A stretch of 64,000 nt of DNA, from NCBI RefSeq assembly GCF_051622035.1, contig NC_135361.1, positions 23,863,205-23,927,204 of the forward strand. The letters are read 5' to 3'. The position numbers and the translations under genes are program-made. Source of the stretch: Arctopsyche grandis (taxonomy: Eukaryota; Arthropoda; Insecta; Trichoptera; Hydropsychidae). The notes beneath the pieces were generated by a model. The model saw only the letters and a list, made by a program, of their open reading frames with translations, was not told the origin of the DNA and did not search any database. Position 1 is the first letter of the stretch; the number at the start of each line of letters is the position of its first letter. Below, one piece after another: positions 13,694-28,423 of the stretch.

Positions 13694-15140
13694 TTGGAAT
13701 ATATTCAAACTACTCAAAATATATTACGACCCAAAGGTACACTTACATACGTATATATGTATGTACATATATTTGATTTTGATTTGTAAATGCTTTTTAT
13801 TATTACTAAATTATGTTCACAATACATCTTATATCTATTTTAATAGCTACTGATCTACTGATCATTTTCTACTTTACAATTTTAATTTAATTTTGTTAGT
13901 AATCATAGTATTATATTATTCCCATGTTAATTTACAGCATAATAGGAAAAAGAGCTCAAAAACCTATTTGCAATTCTTATAAATGCTCATAATACATCTA
14001 ATACATAATATTAATTAGATACTCTCTAAAGTAGATGACCTAAAGCAGTTTGTGTTTAGGTAATCTGTGTTTATACCTAAAGGGTATAGGCATTTTGTTG
14101 TAATCACCGAGACTCTTCACAAGTGTGTTAGTATGGTTAAAATATGTACATACATATGTAAATGCATCATAGCTTAGACTCTGAACATTGTAATCACATC
14201 TGATCTAATAAAAAAAACTTTATTGTTTCATCGAAATTTATCACCCGAAGCTATCTTTTTTTTTCATCACTGATCTGAAGTGTCAGTGGATCACAATTTT
14301 ATGTTGAAAACTGTAAATCATTAGAAAGCTCCATGCTTAGAGGTGTCTTACTGGAAGTGTGTAGCAAAAATATAATTTCAGAAAGTGCCCAGTGACAAAA
14401 CAATGAGATAATATGTAATTGAAGTTCGATTGTATGTACATGTTGAGAAGCTGCGTCACACGATGACCTACATATTTTTGTGGTCAATTGTTATTCTGCA
14501 CAGCCAGCGGGCTCGTCAGCAACCATACTATAGCCATTATCATCATAATAACCGTTTAGCGAGTTGGTTCGTCTCATCTGAAAACTATTTTGTCGTCAAA
14601 TTTGATAAAATTAACATCGCCGCACGTACGCGAACTGACCTACAAAATTGAAACACTTTACACGCCTTTAATATCACATACATAACTTGAGTTGTGATAT
14701 CAAAAAAAATAGATGAGCTTTTTATATGCTATTGAAAAAAATCATACTTGAAATTGATTCGTCCGATTTTAGATCTAAAAAAATGTATGAAAATGTATGC
14801 TTTTCTAGGCTAAATACACTCATTAAAAACACGTCCTATTTAATTAATACTTGGTCATAAAATTGCGTAATTTATCAATGATCCTTTCGGGACTAATTCA
14901 ACACTTCAATATCCCATCTGACGACCATTACTGTTAAAACAACGCCTGTTTTTCCGTAAAAATATTAACACGAACTTTATTATTGTTTATTATTGTCGGC
15001 TTAAGCACTATTTATGTACATACATATGTACATATGTGCATTACATTACATCAAAGGCTCACACCAAAGTTAATTTATTATTATTTTTAAGCCTATTTTA
15101 TGATCGCATGACTTTCGTTGCAAACAAATTTCAGTATTAA
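13694..15140. other. Non-coding
   Basis: A short plus frame from 14463 (MTYIFLWSIVILHS) looks like a leader but lacks supporting signals. Confidence 0.4.
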
Positions 15141-15985
15141 GCCAGGGCTGTGGAATTGTAAGCTTTTTGGCTGGAGTCGGAGTCGATTTCGCGTTTAAAT
15201 CATGTTTATTTTTTTATTTTAATAATATTAAATCACCACCAAGAGTGACTCGCCAATGCATGCATATCTGAGATACAGTGTTTCTATATTTTTCGTTTTC
15301 TCATATTTATAATAGTTTAGCTCACGGTTTGTATATGCTAAATATATACATACATAGCTCACTGGTTGCGTCAATGCTATCCACCGACAGGTTCCAGATT
15401 TTCGCTCTGGTTTGACCTCGATTCAAAAGAATTTATTCTGAATATTTCTGCAGTGCTGCTGGATATGGATATTTGTGACTTTAAATCGATCGGTTCCTAT
15501 TAGAGTTCATTGTTTAAGCGATTCCTTGCTAAATTGGGAACTAACTTACCTACTATTTATCACCACTAATTGAATATAATTCAAATTCATAATCTATAAA
15601 TTTATATACGTTCATTCAAGATTAAAAATATAGGTCTCGGTTTAGGGTTACTGGTAATGGCTCCATGGTGAAATACATATGTATACTTTTTTAAATAATA
15701 AATATATTTGACAAATCCATTACACCAAATTCGTATATGTATATATGTATGTACATATACATATGTATATAAATAAAGTTTAATTGAACTTTAATGATTT
15801 ACATCCTCATTATACATAGTTTATTGGACACGAATTAGTTCGTCCTCAAGATATATTCAAATATTAACCAAATGACATAAAAATGTCATTACAATTTAAT
15901 TTATCATTATAGATTTTTTTAAATCAGAGTAGGAGTTGGAGTCAGGTAGCAATACGTCGGAGTCGAAGTCGTATTTTTAACGACT
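15141..15985. repeat. GAGTCG-rich element ends
   Basis: CAGGGCTGTGGAATTGTAAG and GGAGTCGGAGTCG at 15144-15190, and GAGTTGGAGTC, GTCGGAGTCGAAGTCG at 15928-15975, resemble the two sides of a hAT-like element with GGAGTCG ends; it is incomplete and holds a SINE relic. Confidence 0.35.
15355..15545 (+). repeat. Degenerate SINE head
   Basis: CTCACTGGTTGCGTCAATGC, GCAGTGCTGCTGGATATGG and GATCGGTTCCTATTAGAGTT recall the SINE body with many changes. Confidence 0.45.
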
Positions 15986-18058
15986 TCTTTTAAACTTTTT
16001 TTTTATACTCATAAAGTATCCTAAACTATGTAGGAATCCCATTTAAAATACATGTAAATTTGATGCAAATTACATATGTATATGTAAAGGTATAATACTT
16101 AGAGACTTTCGTTTGAGACAGATGAGAAACCTAGATTTTGCGGATTCATCCTCATTTTTTTATTAGTAGAATGAATATAAACTATTTAACCTATGATCAC
16201 AGTTTATTAATGCTTTATGAATAAATCAACGATAATAATTAGAAAGCAAAATTTCGTTCACAGATTATAAAAATGCAAAATTTAGATTAAAAAAAATAGC
16301 CACTGGGTCAACGACTATGAATGAATTAAACTAAATAAAAATCTTTACATATAAACAATTCATACTGCATCGTAAAAGCTTAATGAGCAAAACCAGTTTA
16401 ACAAAGTGCAAAAAGTTGTTTCGAAGCCGACTGTGGCATATCGAATTGTACACTTCAAAGGCTTACCCAGCCTTTGTTTTTGACAACACCTTCATATATT
16501 TTTTTTGTAATATAAATCTTTTGATCGACTTCTTAAAACCGAACAACAATGTATGCGCACTTCCTTCTGCATCCGACTCGGATAAATATTCATGGCCCCG
16601 ACCGTGACTCTTCTGTTAGCCCGATAAGTGTTTCGTTAGATTCCTACATAAATTTGAATAATATTCGTATAAATTTTGTAATAATGGCGTGAAGATGAGC
16701 CGAGATCCGACGAGCACAGAATGTCAAATAACCTGTTTATATTTTGTAAAGCGGGATACGTACCCACTTACTGATAAGAAACGGTGCGGGATCGTTTTCA
16801 GAGAGGGTCCATCTTCCGGAGACTTCAGATGTGGACGGAATTAATGACTATTATATTATTAGATTTCTATTCGAATATATGTATTACATTTATATAATAC
16901 GGTGACAACCCTAACGAGGACAAAAGTGCCATCTTCAAAACCAGAAGCGATATCTTCGGAACGCGTTGACCCATTAACGCTCGAATCAAATAGCCAAAGT
17001 TAAATTGCGCAAAAGCCTTTTTACTTTATCAGCATAACGAAATCTTTAAATAAGTACTTGAAATTTAGCCTTGGAACGAAGGAAAATGATATCGCTTATA
17101 GCCCAGCTCGTTTTTATACCAACTGCACACAACACTGGAATCAACCAAAAACTTCAATACATTTCGATCAATACGATACAACAAATCAGATGAAGTTCCA
17201 TGTCAATATGATTATATAGACAAGGTAGTTTACCTTCGTATTTAATCTCAAATATTGCCTCTTCACCTGAAGTACCTCACTGGCAAAAGTGAACAGTAAA
17301 TAGAAAAAGGTTTGCTACAAGTAGTTCTCGTATGCTTTAGAGACATGAAAATAATATATCATATACATATGTATGTTTATAATGAATAGGAAGTTTATTT
17401 GGTTGTTCCGATGTTTTATGGATCTGTCTTAAATAATAAATCAAAAATGGCGAATGAGACCGGAAGCAACTGATCTAGATTTTGATTAGCATAATATTCG
17501 AATCAGTCTAATGCCCAAAGCAATAGATAATCGAAACCGTCTGGAACACACATAATTAAATAAATCTTATGAAGACTTCAGGAATCAAATTTGAAGTCTA
17601 CATCTATTATCATTTATATAATCTATTATATTTTAAAATATACATGTATTTTTACTATTTTTTGGTAAGAAATACGGATTCCAATACCGGTACTACCAAA
17701 ACCGGTTCTACTGAGTTTTTTGTGAAAAATTTACCCTCACAAAAAGACCGTTAAAATATGTATACTCTCGGTATTACCGAAATATATTTCAATTTTATGT
17801 CAGTTGAATTGTTTTGAATTTAGAAGAAAAAATATCGTATTGTATTGATTAGTCTAGTATTTATCAGTCGAAGTGTGTATGAGCCAACACTCAACATCCT
17901 TTTTGACCTACCATTCCAAGGAGCCGCTGAATGTATCAAAACATCGAAAGTATTCCAAATATATCGTTTTTATACCAGAGACTATTTTCTAATACATATA
18001 TTGATTTATGTATAATTAACTGAGAACAATGAGAAGCATTGCATACATATATAAAAAT
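15986..18058. other. Non-coding
   Basis: No gene or clear repeat; scattered short frames only. Confidence 0.5.
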
Positions 18059-18714
18059 TTCCCTGCGGTCTTCTTTTTACCCTTTTGCATTCTCTCGGGT
18101 ACCATTCTAGCACTTCTTTTGTCCACCTTTCGTCCATTCTTCTAGCTTCGTGGCCCGCCCAGTGCCATTTCAATCTCTTCACTCTATCCACCATATCCAC
18201 TACTCTTTTCATACTTCTCACCCACGTATTCCGTTTCTTGTCTTTCCTCGTTTACCAAGTATACAACGTTCCATACTTCTTTGAGTGCATTGGACTTTAT
18301 TTATCAACTTGGCGTTCACTTTCCAAATTTCACATCCATACGTCATCACTGGCAAAACACATGGTTCTTTTTCTTCAAACAAAGTGGCATTTTTGATTTA
18401 AAAACCGCATTTATTGGTCCAAATGCACTCCATTCTAATTTCATACGTCTCTTTATATCTTCTTCATTCCTACCGGATATGTCGATTATTTGTCCTAAAT
18501 AAAAATAATTATCGACTACTTCTACTATTTTATCATCTATTGTGATGCTATCAGGCATACAATAGTTATTGAACATTAGTTTGGTATTATCTATGTTCAT
18601 TTTTAATCCTACTTTCCTTCTTTCTCTGTCCAGCTGTGTTAGTCTGTTAAGTAAGTCAGCTGGATCGCGACCTATTAAAACTACATATACAATATACCGT
18701 CTGAACCAAACCAT
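18059..18714 (-). mobile_element. RTE-type LINE fragment
   Basis: Minus-strand coding remnant. The palm region VVLIGRDPADLLNRL has the YADD replaced. It is followed by DISGRNEEDIKRRMKLEWSA, PLCLKKK and, in another frame, RVKRLKWHWAGHEARRMDER and EWYPRECKRVKRRPQG. Frameshifts break it, and the 3' tail is missing. Confidence 0.75.
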
Positions 18715-21621
18715 GCGAATAATTTAAGATTCACAGTATTATAAATCTATATGTAGGTATTTTATACAATGCAAAATCAAACTAATAATGTCGAAAATAT
18801 CTCCGGTGGGTCGGTTTTATCAAATGAAACAATATAAAAAAGTGATCCCATAATTATTTCTATAAACATAACTATGAAATAACATTGTGTTTGCATCTCA
18901 ACCAGGATACATAGTAGACATGTTATTAATGAAACTTTACGGATCTGTGCTCACTTACTAGCAAATATTATTTGCACGCTTAATTAGAGATTTTAACGTG
19001 TTTTTCCAACTGTGAAAATATTTTTAATACATACATACTTTTAACTCGTGCATACTTCATGTATTCGCGGTTCATATGCGAATGCTAATTAATGTATGAG
19101 CGAATCGCTCTCATAATTAGGTGTATTGTATGATAAACGAGAAGGTAAACTCGCACGTACGCAAAAGTTGAAATAACAATAGAAAACTTGTACCAAAGAT
19201 AAGAACGAAGTGTAACGAATCGTATAAACAGAGTATTATTTGTATGGAGGTCTGCTTCTGAAAACGAGAAGGAAACGCGAGTGAAACTCGAACTGGAACT
19301 CGTCCGGTCAGTAATTGCCGGATGATGTCGATAATTGCGATAATCTCTACTGGTTCCTACACATAATTTTTTTTCGTAAGTATTTTATTTTAAGCACGCG
19401 TATCTCTCTGCTCTACTAGGCTTCGATACGTTATTGTTTTATTACGTTCTGAGATCGGCAACTGACGGTTTTCTTCATTGTCGAAGTAAACTTCTTAATT
19501 GGGTTAAATCTTGATAACCGAAGCTAACTTTTCAAACTACAATTTTCGATAGAGTCGAACTATGACTTCGCTGTTATTTTGCACACTTTATAGTTTCAAA
19601 AATTGATATAGGTGAAACCCTTCAAATTAGAACTGTAGATAATTGACTAATTGAGTCACATAAAGATATTGAAAAGTTTCTTCAACAGTTGAACAAAATC
19701 TTTAGGGTTTCGCAATTGCTAATTCCCATCAATTAACTCAACATTTTTCCAAGAAGGGTTGCAGAGTGCAGTTTGACTTTCATCGATGGAATGTTTGCAA
19801 GACTATGCATATGAAACTCTTGTAAATTCTGATTAAGATGAAGCAATTGTGTGTTTGACGATGAATGAAGAGGTAAATAGGGAGTTAGTTATCAAAGACA
19901 AATCTACAAAACAGCGTAAATAAAAATAGCCTCGACTTACAAATAGAAATCAAATTATATGTAAATGCTGATAGGAGAAAAAACAAATAATTAAATAAAA
20001 ATAATAGCCTCGACTTACAAAACGAAATTAAAATACATGTGTATGCTGACAATAGAAAAAACAGATAATTGGAAAATATTCTTGTCCCATTTAACGTTAA
20101 AACTACCTTTAACTGAAACTGAAAGACTTTTTTTTCCATTGCTAAAAGAATTTGTGCCAAATCTAGAAACATGCTTCTGAATTCTCATTTAAATATTTTT
20201 ATATGTACTTAAGAAGCTTTTTCAAATAAATTAACTTTTATAATTACATTTTTTTCTAAATATACTGTCTTCTTTTTTTTTATATTTTGCTTTTAAATAA
20301 ATTTTATGTTTAAAAAATAAATAAAACTGAAAAAAAAATTACACCATACGTATGGATGTATGTTCCGGGATCCCGGGAATCACAGAAACGATCCTGAGCT
20401 CTGTCCCGTGTCCTGGGAATCTAAAAAGTTCGGGAAATTGGAAAGCCTATGCCAAACACAATGATTCGCTTCATATACATATGTATATATGCTCCTTTGC
20501 CGCCCCTAGACAAAATTAAAATGCCGCCCCCTACCAAAATACAGTAAATACAAAATACAGGATGCATTCAGCTTAATCAATTGATAACTGGCAGCAATAA
20601 TTATTGAATTGCAAAGGGTCAAATATTTAAAATGTCATTGATTTCTGTACAGGCTTAATTATTCCTAATTTCAAACAATAATAAAAATCAAATATATGTA
20701 ATTTGCCGCCCATGAAAGTGTGCCGCATTATGCGTCGTCTTTCTCGCCCTATGCTCACGGGACGTTTCTGTCCCAACTACATATATGTATAATATATGTA
20801 TGTTAATCTTAGGTAAACGATTTCGAAACTATTTTGTAATATTATATATTGCCTCATATGAATACAAACGATATATATATATAGGATGAAAATTGAAACA
20901 TGTCTGTGAGGTTCGGCCATACTAAAAATGTAATAAAAGCAGTAGAAGGAATATGGTTCATTTTGTTGTTTTACTTTAAACAAGTTTTCAGTCTCCACAA
21001 CTGATACATCCGGTCTGCAAAAAGTAAAAGGTTGCCGACAACTGTCTGTTAAGGTTATCGTCATTATCGCCGGTTTGGGAGCAACTCGCAGCAGCCAGAG
21101 GCGATTCGAGTGAAAGGCGAATTCACTCGTGTCCTCATCTAAACGGACCGGGACGATGGGTTTTTGTAACCCGTTTTTATTACCACCTCACCGCCATGTA
21201 TCGTATCGATTTTTATGGGGTTGAGTGGACCCGTTGAACGCCATCGGATAAAATAGTTTGTAAACTAAGCCCGGCGATAACGCTCTGTCTGACGATTCAT
21301 TAGAGCTTACGTGATATGACACTAGATTGCCATAACCACTCTTACGTGGAAACTCGAGAGTTTTCCGAGGCGAAAAAATTCCCATACGACATGTGACGTA
21401 TATATTTAAGTAGGATAAGCTCTCATTAAAGTTTTATTAAAGACACATACAATCAACTTACAAAATTCAGCTTTTTCTGAAAGTTAAGGCACCGTGAGAC
21501 ATTATACAAAATTTTGTATTTATTAATTAAAAATCATAACTTTGCTTTACGTTGATGATTTAAAAAAACAAACATTCATCTTTAATTCTTTACATTGATG
21601 ATTCACAGGTATATAGATATA
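18715..21621. other. Non-coding with two GC-richer patches
   Basis: Patches at 19140-19460 and 20995-21385 stand out from the background and could be regulatory; neither has a convincing exon. 20340-20770 holds GCCGCCC-rich repeat debris. Confidence 0.4.
19926..20075. repeat. Tandem duplication, about 75-bp unit
   Basis: AATAGCCTCGACTTACAAA starts both units (19926 and 20003), each ending in GAAAAAAC(A)AATAATT-like sequence. Confidence 0.7.
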
Positions 21622-21876
21622 TGAACCGTCATATTTTAAAGTAGAGGAAGTCAAATTTTCAATTCCAAAAACACTATTTCTGTGTGACTTAATTAACAAA
21701 TTGTTATCATTTCTTTTGATTCGATATATCCAGAATCTCAGAAAAGCATAATAAACGTATTAAAGCAACCAGAATTTTTTAATATTGTTAAACGCAAAAT
21801 ACTTAATTTAATGTTTTCCGAAATATTTCTTGGAATGATGAAAAGTGGTCTTTGACACTTTTAAATATAACGGCTC
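21622..21876. mobile_element. MITE, second copy of the 7397 family
   Basis: TGAACCGTCATATTTTAAAG to CTTTTAAATATAACGGCTCA, with shared interior AATTCCAAAAACACTATTTC and GCATAATAAACGTATTA. Confidence 0.6.
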
Positions 21877-21879
21877 ATT

Positions 21880-22630
21880 GAAATGAAAATGGGTGGGTAA
21901 CGTATTGAGAAGAATGAACGAACGAAGTGCTAGAATGGTACCCGAAAAAATGTAAAAGGTTTCATCCACACAAAGCAACGCGTTTTCCCAGTGATTACAT
22001 ATGTATGTCTGTATGTACATAAGTATTATACGGTTAGTTGATATTGTGGAGATTGTGAAGAGATTGAAATGGCAAGGGGTGTGCACGTAGCTAGAAGAAC
22101 AGACGAAAGATGGAGAAAAGAAGTTCTAGAATGGTACCCGAGAGAATGTAAAAGTAAATGTAATACTTATGATAGAAGACATCCGTATTTATAAAATAAT
22201 AAGTGAATGCCAAGATGCTACACAAAATGCAGTGCACTCAAATGAACGAATAACGAGAAAATATAGGAAGTGGAACACGAGACTAATGAGTATGAAAAGG
22301 GTAGTGGATATACATAGTAGAGAGAGTGAAGAGATTGAAATGGCAATGGGTGGGTCACGTAGCTGGAAGAACAGACGAAAAGTTAACGAAAGAAGCGCTA
22401 GAATGGTATCCGAAAAAATGTAAAGGGTGAAAAGGAAACCGCAAGGAAGATGGGTAGACGAAAATTGGAAAATGTATGGGGTGAGATCATAGATATAGAA
22501 TAGCACTATATACATATGTATATGGGTGAGATGGGTGAGAGTTTTACAAAACAGAGACGAATGGAAGTGTGTTGGAGAGGCCTTCATCTAATAGTGGATG
22601 ATGCGTGGCTGTAGATGATGATGATGAAAT
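21880..22630 (+). mobile_element. Second iterated RTE fragment block
   Basis: Pieces at 21885-21960, 22035-22155 and 22200-22630 all repeat the AAATGG...GCTAGAAGAACAGACGAAA...CTAGAATGGTACCCG region. Only the last reaches the 3' end (GGCCTTCATCTAATAGTGG, then GATGATGATG). Sequence between the pieces is unrelated. Confidence 0.65.
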
Positions 22631-24179
22631 CCATTTTAGACAATATATTTTGTTCTATGTACATATATGTATGTATGTATAGCTATTATGTACATAAATA
22701 TGTGCTCTCTATTCATAACTGGATCAGAACATTTTTTTCTAGCGAGAGTCTCAGCCTTTCGTAGATTAAACTCATCTGTTTCCGATTGAGACTGTTATTT
22801 TGGAAATTTTCAGATATTAAATTTTTATATAATACACATACATGTACATATTTTATACTTCAAAACAAAAGACAATTTATTTTGAAAGCTTGCTTCAATT
22901 TATTTTGAAAAATTGCTTGGTACTCAAATTAATAATCAAACTGTCAATATTTGAAACTTTCATATTGTTTGTGATATAAATTTATAAATTAAATTTACAA
23001 TACGTTTAAAGGTCCGTTTATTTTATTCAGCTATTACTAATAATACTTGCATCAAATGTACAATGTTTCTGGCCATTAAGGCGCATTGGGGTTGCCTTCC
23101 TGGTATAAATGAAAAATAATTTAAACTTTTTATATATGTAATATGAAAGCATGTAAAATATGCCAAAAACGATAAACCCGATGGTTCGAATAAATTTATA
23201 TTCGAACCACCTCTCTGTATATCAGGTATCTATCTACGCTGTTGATTTCAATTATCGGGGATGATGTTAGTTTTTTATTATTATTTTTGTTTCAAGATCG
23301 GTTCGCTCTCGTATTCTTTTATTGCTTTCAACACGTTGCCTGCCACATAAATATTTTTTATGCGTCCCTATGGTCCATTTGCCTTAACACATATTGTCTG
23401 GGTCGCTGTGGTGTCGCGCTCGCAATTTATTTAGCGAATGTAAAACGGCACCGAAAGCTCGATACTTCATTGATTATTTAAAATGAAACAAAAATAGACA
23501 CAGAAAAAGAAAATTTTAATTTACAAGCAATACGTCAACGAACGACGTGTCCTTAATCGACACTAACGGTACAACCTGAATATACAGAAGACGCCACTAT
23601 TGATGACTGTAATTTTTGCAGGCGTGCCCTGTCATTTTTCTTGATTTTTTTTTTATGTTTATATATTTGTTTGGATTATAAATTTGCAAAAACGAACAAC
23701 GACCTTGTGACGCTTGACCCTGTAATAAAATGGAACATAACGGAAGACAGAATATCCCGTTAGGGTTAATCGACACGTGCTCGGTGTCGTATGAAATAAC
23801 TTTAAGGAATTTAAATTCATAAATATTTTATTACGTTACAATGCAATAACCAACATACGATTTCCTATAGATTTAATTTCACATAAATATAATACAAGGT
23901 GTTATGAAATTCTTTAATAATAAAATTGGGCAACATTCAATGTGATAGGGAATGCCTCTAATATTAATTTAAGATATATATGATGTTATGAAGCTAAATG
24001 CAAAGCCTCAAAGGGTTAATAGCTCATATCATATAAAACATTTTTTTAAAATACTGCTTATAATAAAGAACACTGCTTATAATGATGGGAAAAAAACATT
24101 CATAAAGATTTTAATGAAGATATTATTATCACATAATGGATCTCAAATGAATCGAATATGATGCATAGTTCAAATGATA
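22631..24179. other. Non-coding
   Basis: Apart from the LINE/SINE tail at 23.07 kb nothing is seen. Confidence 0.5.
23066..23132 (+). repeat. LINE/SINE 3' tail fragment
   Basis: GGCCATTAAGGCGCATTGGG followed by GCCTTCCTGGTATAAATG is intermediate between the LINE tail at 4.5 kb and the SINE tail. Confidence 0.45.
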
Positions 24180-24513
<334 letters not shown>

Positions 24514-25366
24514 TTCAACACCCACGAAATCATAAAATACCCTCCGTTATTTTCAATTATTACCATTCCAAATAGGCAAGATGTACTCATCAAAGAAGAA
24601 ACTTTCTTATGGAACTTCACACATTTTCAACCATGAAGTTGCAGCTATCCAAATCAAGTACGCATTATTAAATCTATAATATATGTATTTTCTCACTAAT
24701 GTTAACGCATAACTATCAATTATATTGTTAATTCGAAGCAATGCACAGTTTCAAATCACCTGTCGAAATATAAAATGCACTCGCATTAGAGAAATAAACA
24801 ATTTCACGAGAAAATTCAGGTGAAAGTCTTGAATCGAATGCGTGAAATGAATCGTATGCGACATTAGTCGTGTATTACCTGTTCGAGTTAATGCCGTGTT
24901 ATTTTATCGAATACGTGCTTGGGATCGATCTGTGGAATTTGTTTTTAGGTAGTAGGTATACACACACACACACACACAATATACATATTATAATATTATT
25001 GAAAAGAGGTTTTAGACAGGGCGGGAATAATAAAATGTTCGAGAACCGGTTGCTCGTTCGTAGATAATGCGTATTTATTTTTTTATATGTATGTATACAT
25101 ACGAATACGATGAGAAATTAACCTACGATCCAATCTAATGTGTATAATAGTGGGTAGATAGTGATCAAACAGCTGACTAAAACTGTGCATGCGTATGTTC
25201 AAATTGCTTACAATCATAAAATACAGACATTGATTTCATTTTATTGATCATATGATAGAATATTCAGCACGAAGAGGAACTGAATGTATTTATATTTCAT
25301 TCTTATGTTGCTTAATATTTATAAACTAATGATGCTTTTTTTTCAATATACATACATACATATATA

Positions 25367-25795
25367 GCCAGCAGTGTGGCTCGGTGGTTGCGTTTTTGCT
25401 TAGCCCTGAGAGGTTACCGGGTTCGATCCCGTGCTTCCCGATATCCAATACTGCTGGTCAGATTTGGATATTTGTACTCCAAGTGGATCGTTTCTTATCA
25501 GAGTTTGCCACTTTATCTGATTTCATTGTTGAAACGGTTCCTCTATCAAATTGACAAAAATCATCCTAGCCGCTGTCACAAATATCCGAATTTTATTTAT
25601 ATACAATATGTAAAAATGTATGTACAAGTCTAAATACAGAGACTTCTGTGGATTAATTTTATTGATTAATTAATTGTTAAATTCGTGTTCTACAGCCTCT
25701 CTAAATACAGCGATTTATGTAATAAAAATTCTGCAATGTTTGTAATTAATTGTCTAGGAAGGCGCATCGGAGTCTACCTGTTAGGCCTTCCTAGT
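25367..25795 (+). repeat. tRNA-derived SINE, about 430 bp
   Basis: The head has an A-box-like TGGCTCGGTGGTTGC and a B box GGGTTCGATCCC, the RNA polymerase III promoter of a tRNA. The body (GGATCGTTTCTTATCAGAGT...) is followed by a 3' hairpin, CTAGGAAGGC...GCCTTCCTAG, and a TA tail. Confidence 0.85.
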
Positions 25796-26415
25796 ATATA
25801 TCTAATTATTTATTGATATATTTATTATTAAATAGCAAATTGCTAATAGATTATTTCACAATTAACAAGTTTAAACGAAAACTAACAACTATAATAAAAC
25901 ATAGTTAACAAAACTATAATTATTATCCCTAAAATAACATAATATAATTCCAAACATAGCATATAAAATAAAATAAATTATATAGGGTACATTTTTAAAT
26001 GTTAAACTGAACTTTCAATATATAATATAATACTTTCTCCATGCAAAATACATACATAGTGTAATGTTAAATACTAGAATATAAAGTTGCTAGTTTTAAA
26101 TGATCATAAATTTCATAAATGATTAAAATATATATTTATTTACAAATTAATTTTATCTTATGTGCATATAGCTTACTGTTTACTACCGAGTTAATCAATG
26201 AATTTGTGTCTCTGTCGACACTCTGATGGAGTTTCAATCTTAATTACTCATTCATTATAATGAAATGACATAAAAGGCATTTCTCATACATATATGTAAC
26301 TATATATGTGTATATTTATTCAAATAAGTGAAATCAGAATTTATAATTATAATTGTTATATTATTAGAACTGTCACAAATAGTACCAGCTTCTTTCTGTT
26401 AAATTGTATTGATTA

Positions 26416-27150
26416 AGGGCGAAACCACACAGGGAAGAACGGCACGTCGTGTACTTGGCTCCCCCTCTGAGGGTTTTCCTACATTTCTTCAAATACGGGA
26501 TACACCGTAATTTTATTTTATTTTTACATACATAGATATATACCAGGAAGGCATGACAGGAAGACCCTAATGCGCCTTCCTGGTCAATTAATTATAAACA
26601 ATGCAGCACTATTTATTACATAAATCACTGTATTTCCAAAAGCTGAAGAACACGAAATAACAATTAATTAACTATAGAATTAATCCATTGAGACATCTAT
26701 CGATTTAGATTTTTGTACATATTTTTTACAAATTATACACACAATAAATACAGAAGATTTGTGACAACATAAAAGATGATTTTTAACCAATTTTGAGAAA
26801 CCGTTTCAACAATGATCAGATAAAATAGGCAAACTCTAATAAGAAACGATCGATTTAGAGTCACAAATACCCCCAAATCTAACCAGCAGTATGGCGGATC
26901 GAACCACTGATCACTTGGTGCTAAACATACACGCTACTATTAAGCCATACTACTGGCTAAGTATTAAGTTATCAACCACTGTCAAGCAAGGATAAATAAA
27001 AACATAAAATTTAACCGAAAACCCTCCAGGGGGTGATTTTGGGGCGGTGTGTGCAGGGCGTGCCATGAACATGTGCAAGGCATGCCACATTTTTTTCGAA
27101 TGTTTAAAATTTCGCATTTTTTTCGCATGTCGCCTCTGTGATTTCGCCCT
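26416..27150. mobile_element. DNA element holding a SINE
   Basis: AGGGCGAAACCACACAGGG at 26416 is mirrored by CCTCTGTGATTTCGCCCT ending at 27150. About 415 bp of it is the SINE at 26543-26958. Confidence 0.5.
26543..26958 (-). repeat. tRNA-derived SINE, minus-strand copy
   Basis: Starts in its own 3' hairpin (CCAGGAAGGC...GCCTTCCTGG) and ends in a head with a mutated B box (GGATCGAACCACT). Confidence 0.8.
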
Positions 27151-28075
27151 AACTCTTCGTTCATCATTTATATGACACATAATAAAAACTACTTGTACTA
27201 TTATTACATTTGGTTTTTTAAAAATTTACTATGATATATTTAATTATTAATAAAACAAATCATAAATTGATGTTATTATTATATGTATAATAATGAATTG
27301 TTTTGACTCACATTTTATAATAAGATCATTAATTCATTAATTTTCTCCAAATTAGTCATACATATTTATGCAAAAAGAAGTGTTGAAACTAAGCCATGAA
27401 AATAATGAAATTAATTCATAGATATGTATATCCATACTGGTAGTTAGATATGTACATATGTATGAATACAAATTTAATATCCTTATTCGAAAACGTGCAA
27501 CTATGCATTCCTAACAACCCAAAACATTTCCTATGCACCAAGAGTTTATCACACTCTCGAGGGTGCTTCCCTAAAATTTGCCAATAAGCAAATTCCACAA
27601 TGACTTAATTGAATTCTAAATACGTACAACATACATACCCAACTTGACTTGTTGACAGTGCAAGCACGCAATACTGCGCATTGTCTTACATAAGCCAAAA
27701 AAACATTGTAATTACCTACCAGTGCAAAACAACTCAAAAATGTCCACTTACTACGACTGGCGACCTTGCTGAACTTTTTCAACGCATTCCCATGACGGTG
27801 AAGCAAGGTCCTTTTCACTTTACAGAAGCATAAAAGAATGAAAGGTGATGTTTATGAGCGAATCGCATGTTACTCTATAATTGTGTAATTTAATTTATAA
27901 ATTTCAAATAAAAATTGTTCAAAAATAGCAAAACATTTGCTGAATATTTTATTTTATTTATTTCAATCGAACATGTACACTCGCCTTTACTGATCGACGA
28001 GTCCACTTATACAGATAAAATACAATAATTCAATTAATATAAGCATTTTATACAATACCAATTCATACAAAGATC
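27151..28075. other. Non-coding
   Basis: An 89-codon minus frame at 27549-27818 shows no family motif. Confidence 0.4.
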
Positions 28076-28404
28076 ATCCACAGTGACATCTATGGAGAAA
28101 TTTTTGCAGCATTTTACTATAGAGATTTTTGCAACATTTTATTATAGAACTGTGCGAACCTCAAGACGCTGAATAACATTTTAAAGATTTACAAAAATAA
28201 CATTTTAAAGATTTACAAAACAGATTGGAAAGGAGATGCCAATTTACAGGAACCGTTTCAGAAATATTGGCAAACTCTAATAGGAAACGATCGATCTGGA
28301 TTCACAAACCAATGTCTGGCCAACAGCTGCTACCGGGAAGTGAACAGTGACCACTCCACTCGAAAGCATAATATGCTAACAACTAGTCCACGCTGCTGGT
28401 TGTA
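28076..28404 (-). repeat. SINE, minus strand, variant body
   Basis: Head CCAGCAGCGTGG and GATCGATCGTTTCC are shared with the other copies, but the 3' half (CAGCGTCTTGAGGTTCGCAC, then ATAGATGTCACTGTGG) differs, defining a subfamily with 30393-30572. Confidence 0.65.
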
Positions 28405-28423
28405 TAATATATTATATATTATA

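Noticed and set aside
14430-14651. Plus ORF with leader-like start
   Set aside because: No promoter, splice site or recognisable domain; the hydrophobic start alone is weak.
25376-25450. tRNA gene
   Set aside because: A and B boxes belong to a SINE head; no cloverleaf with intact acceptor stem, and the same head recurs at 29.88 kb with a SINE body.
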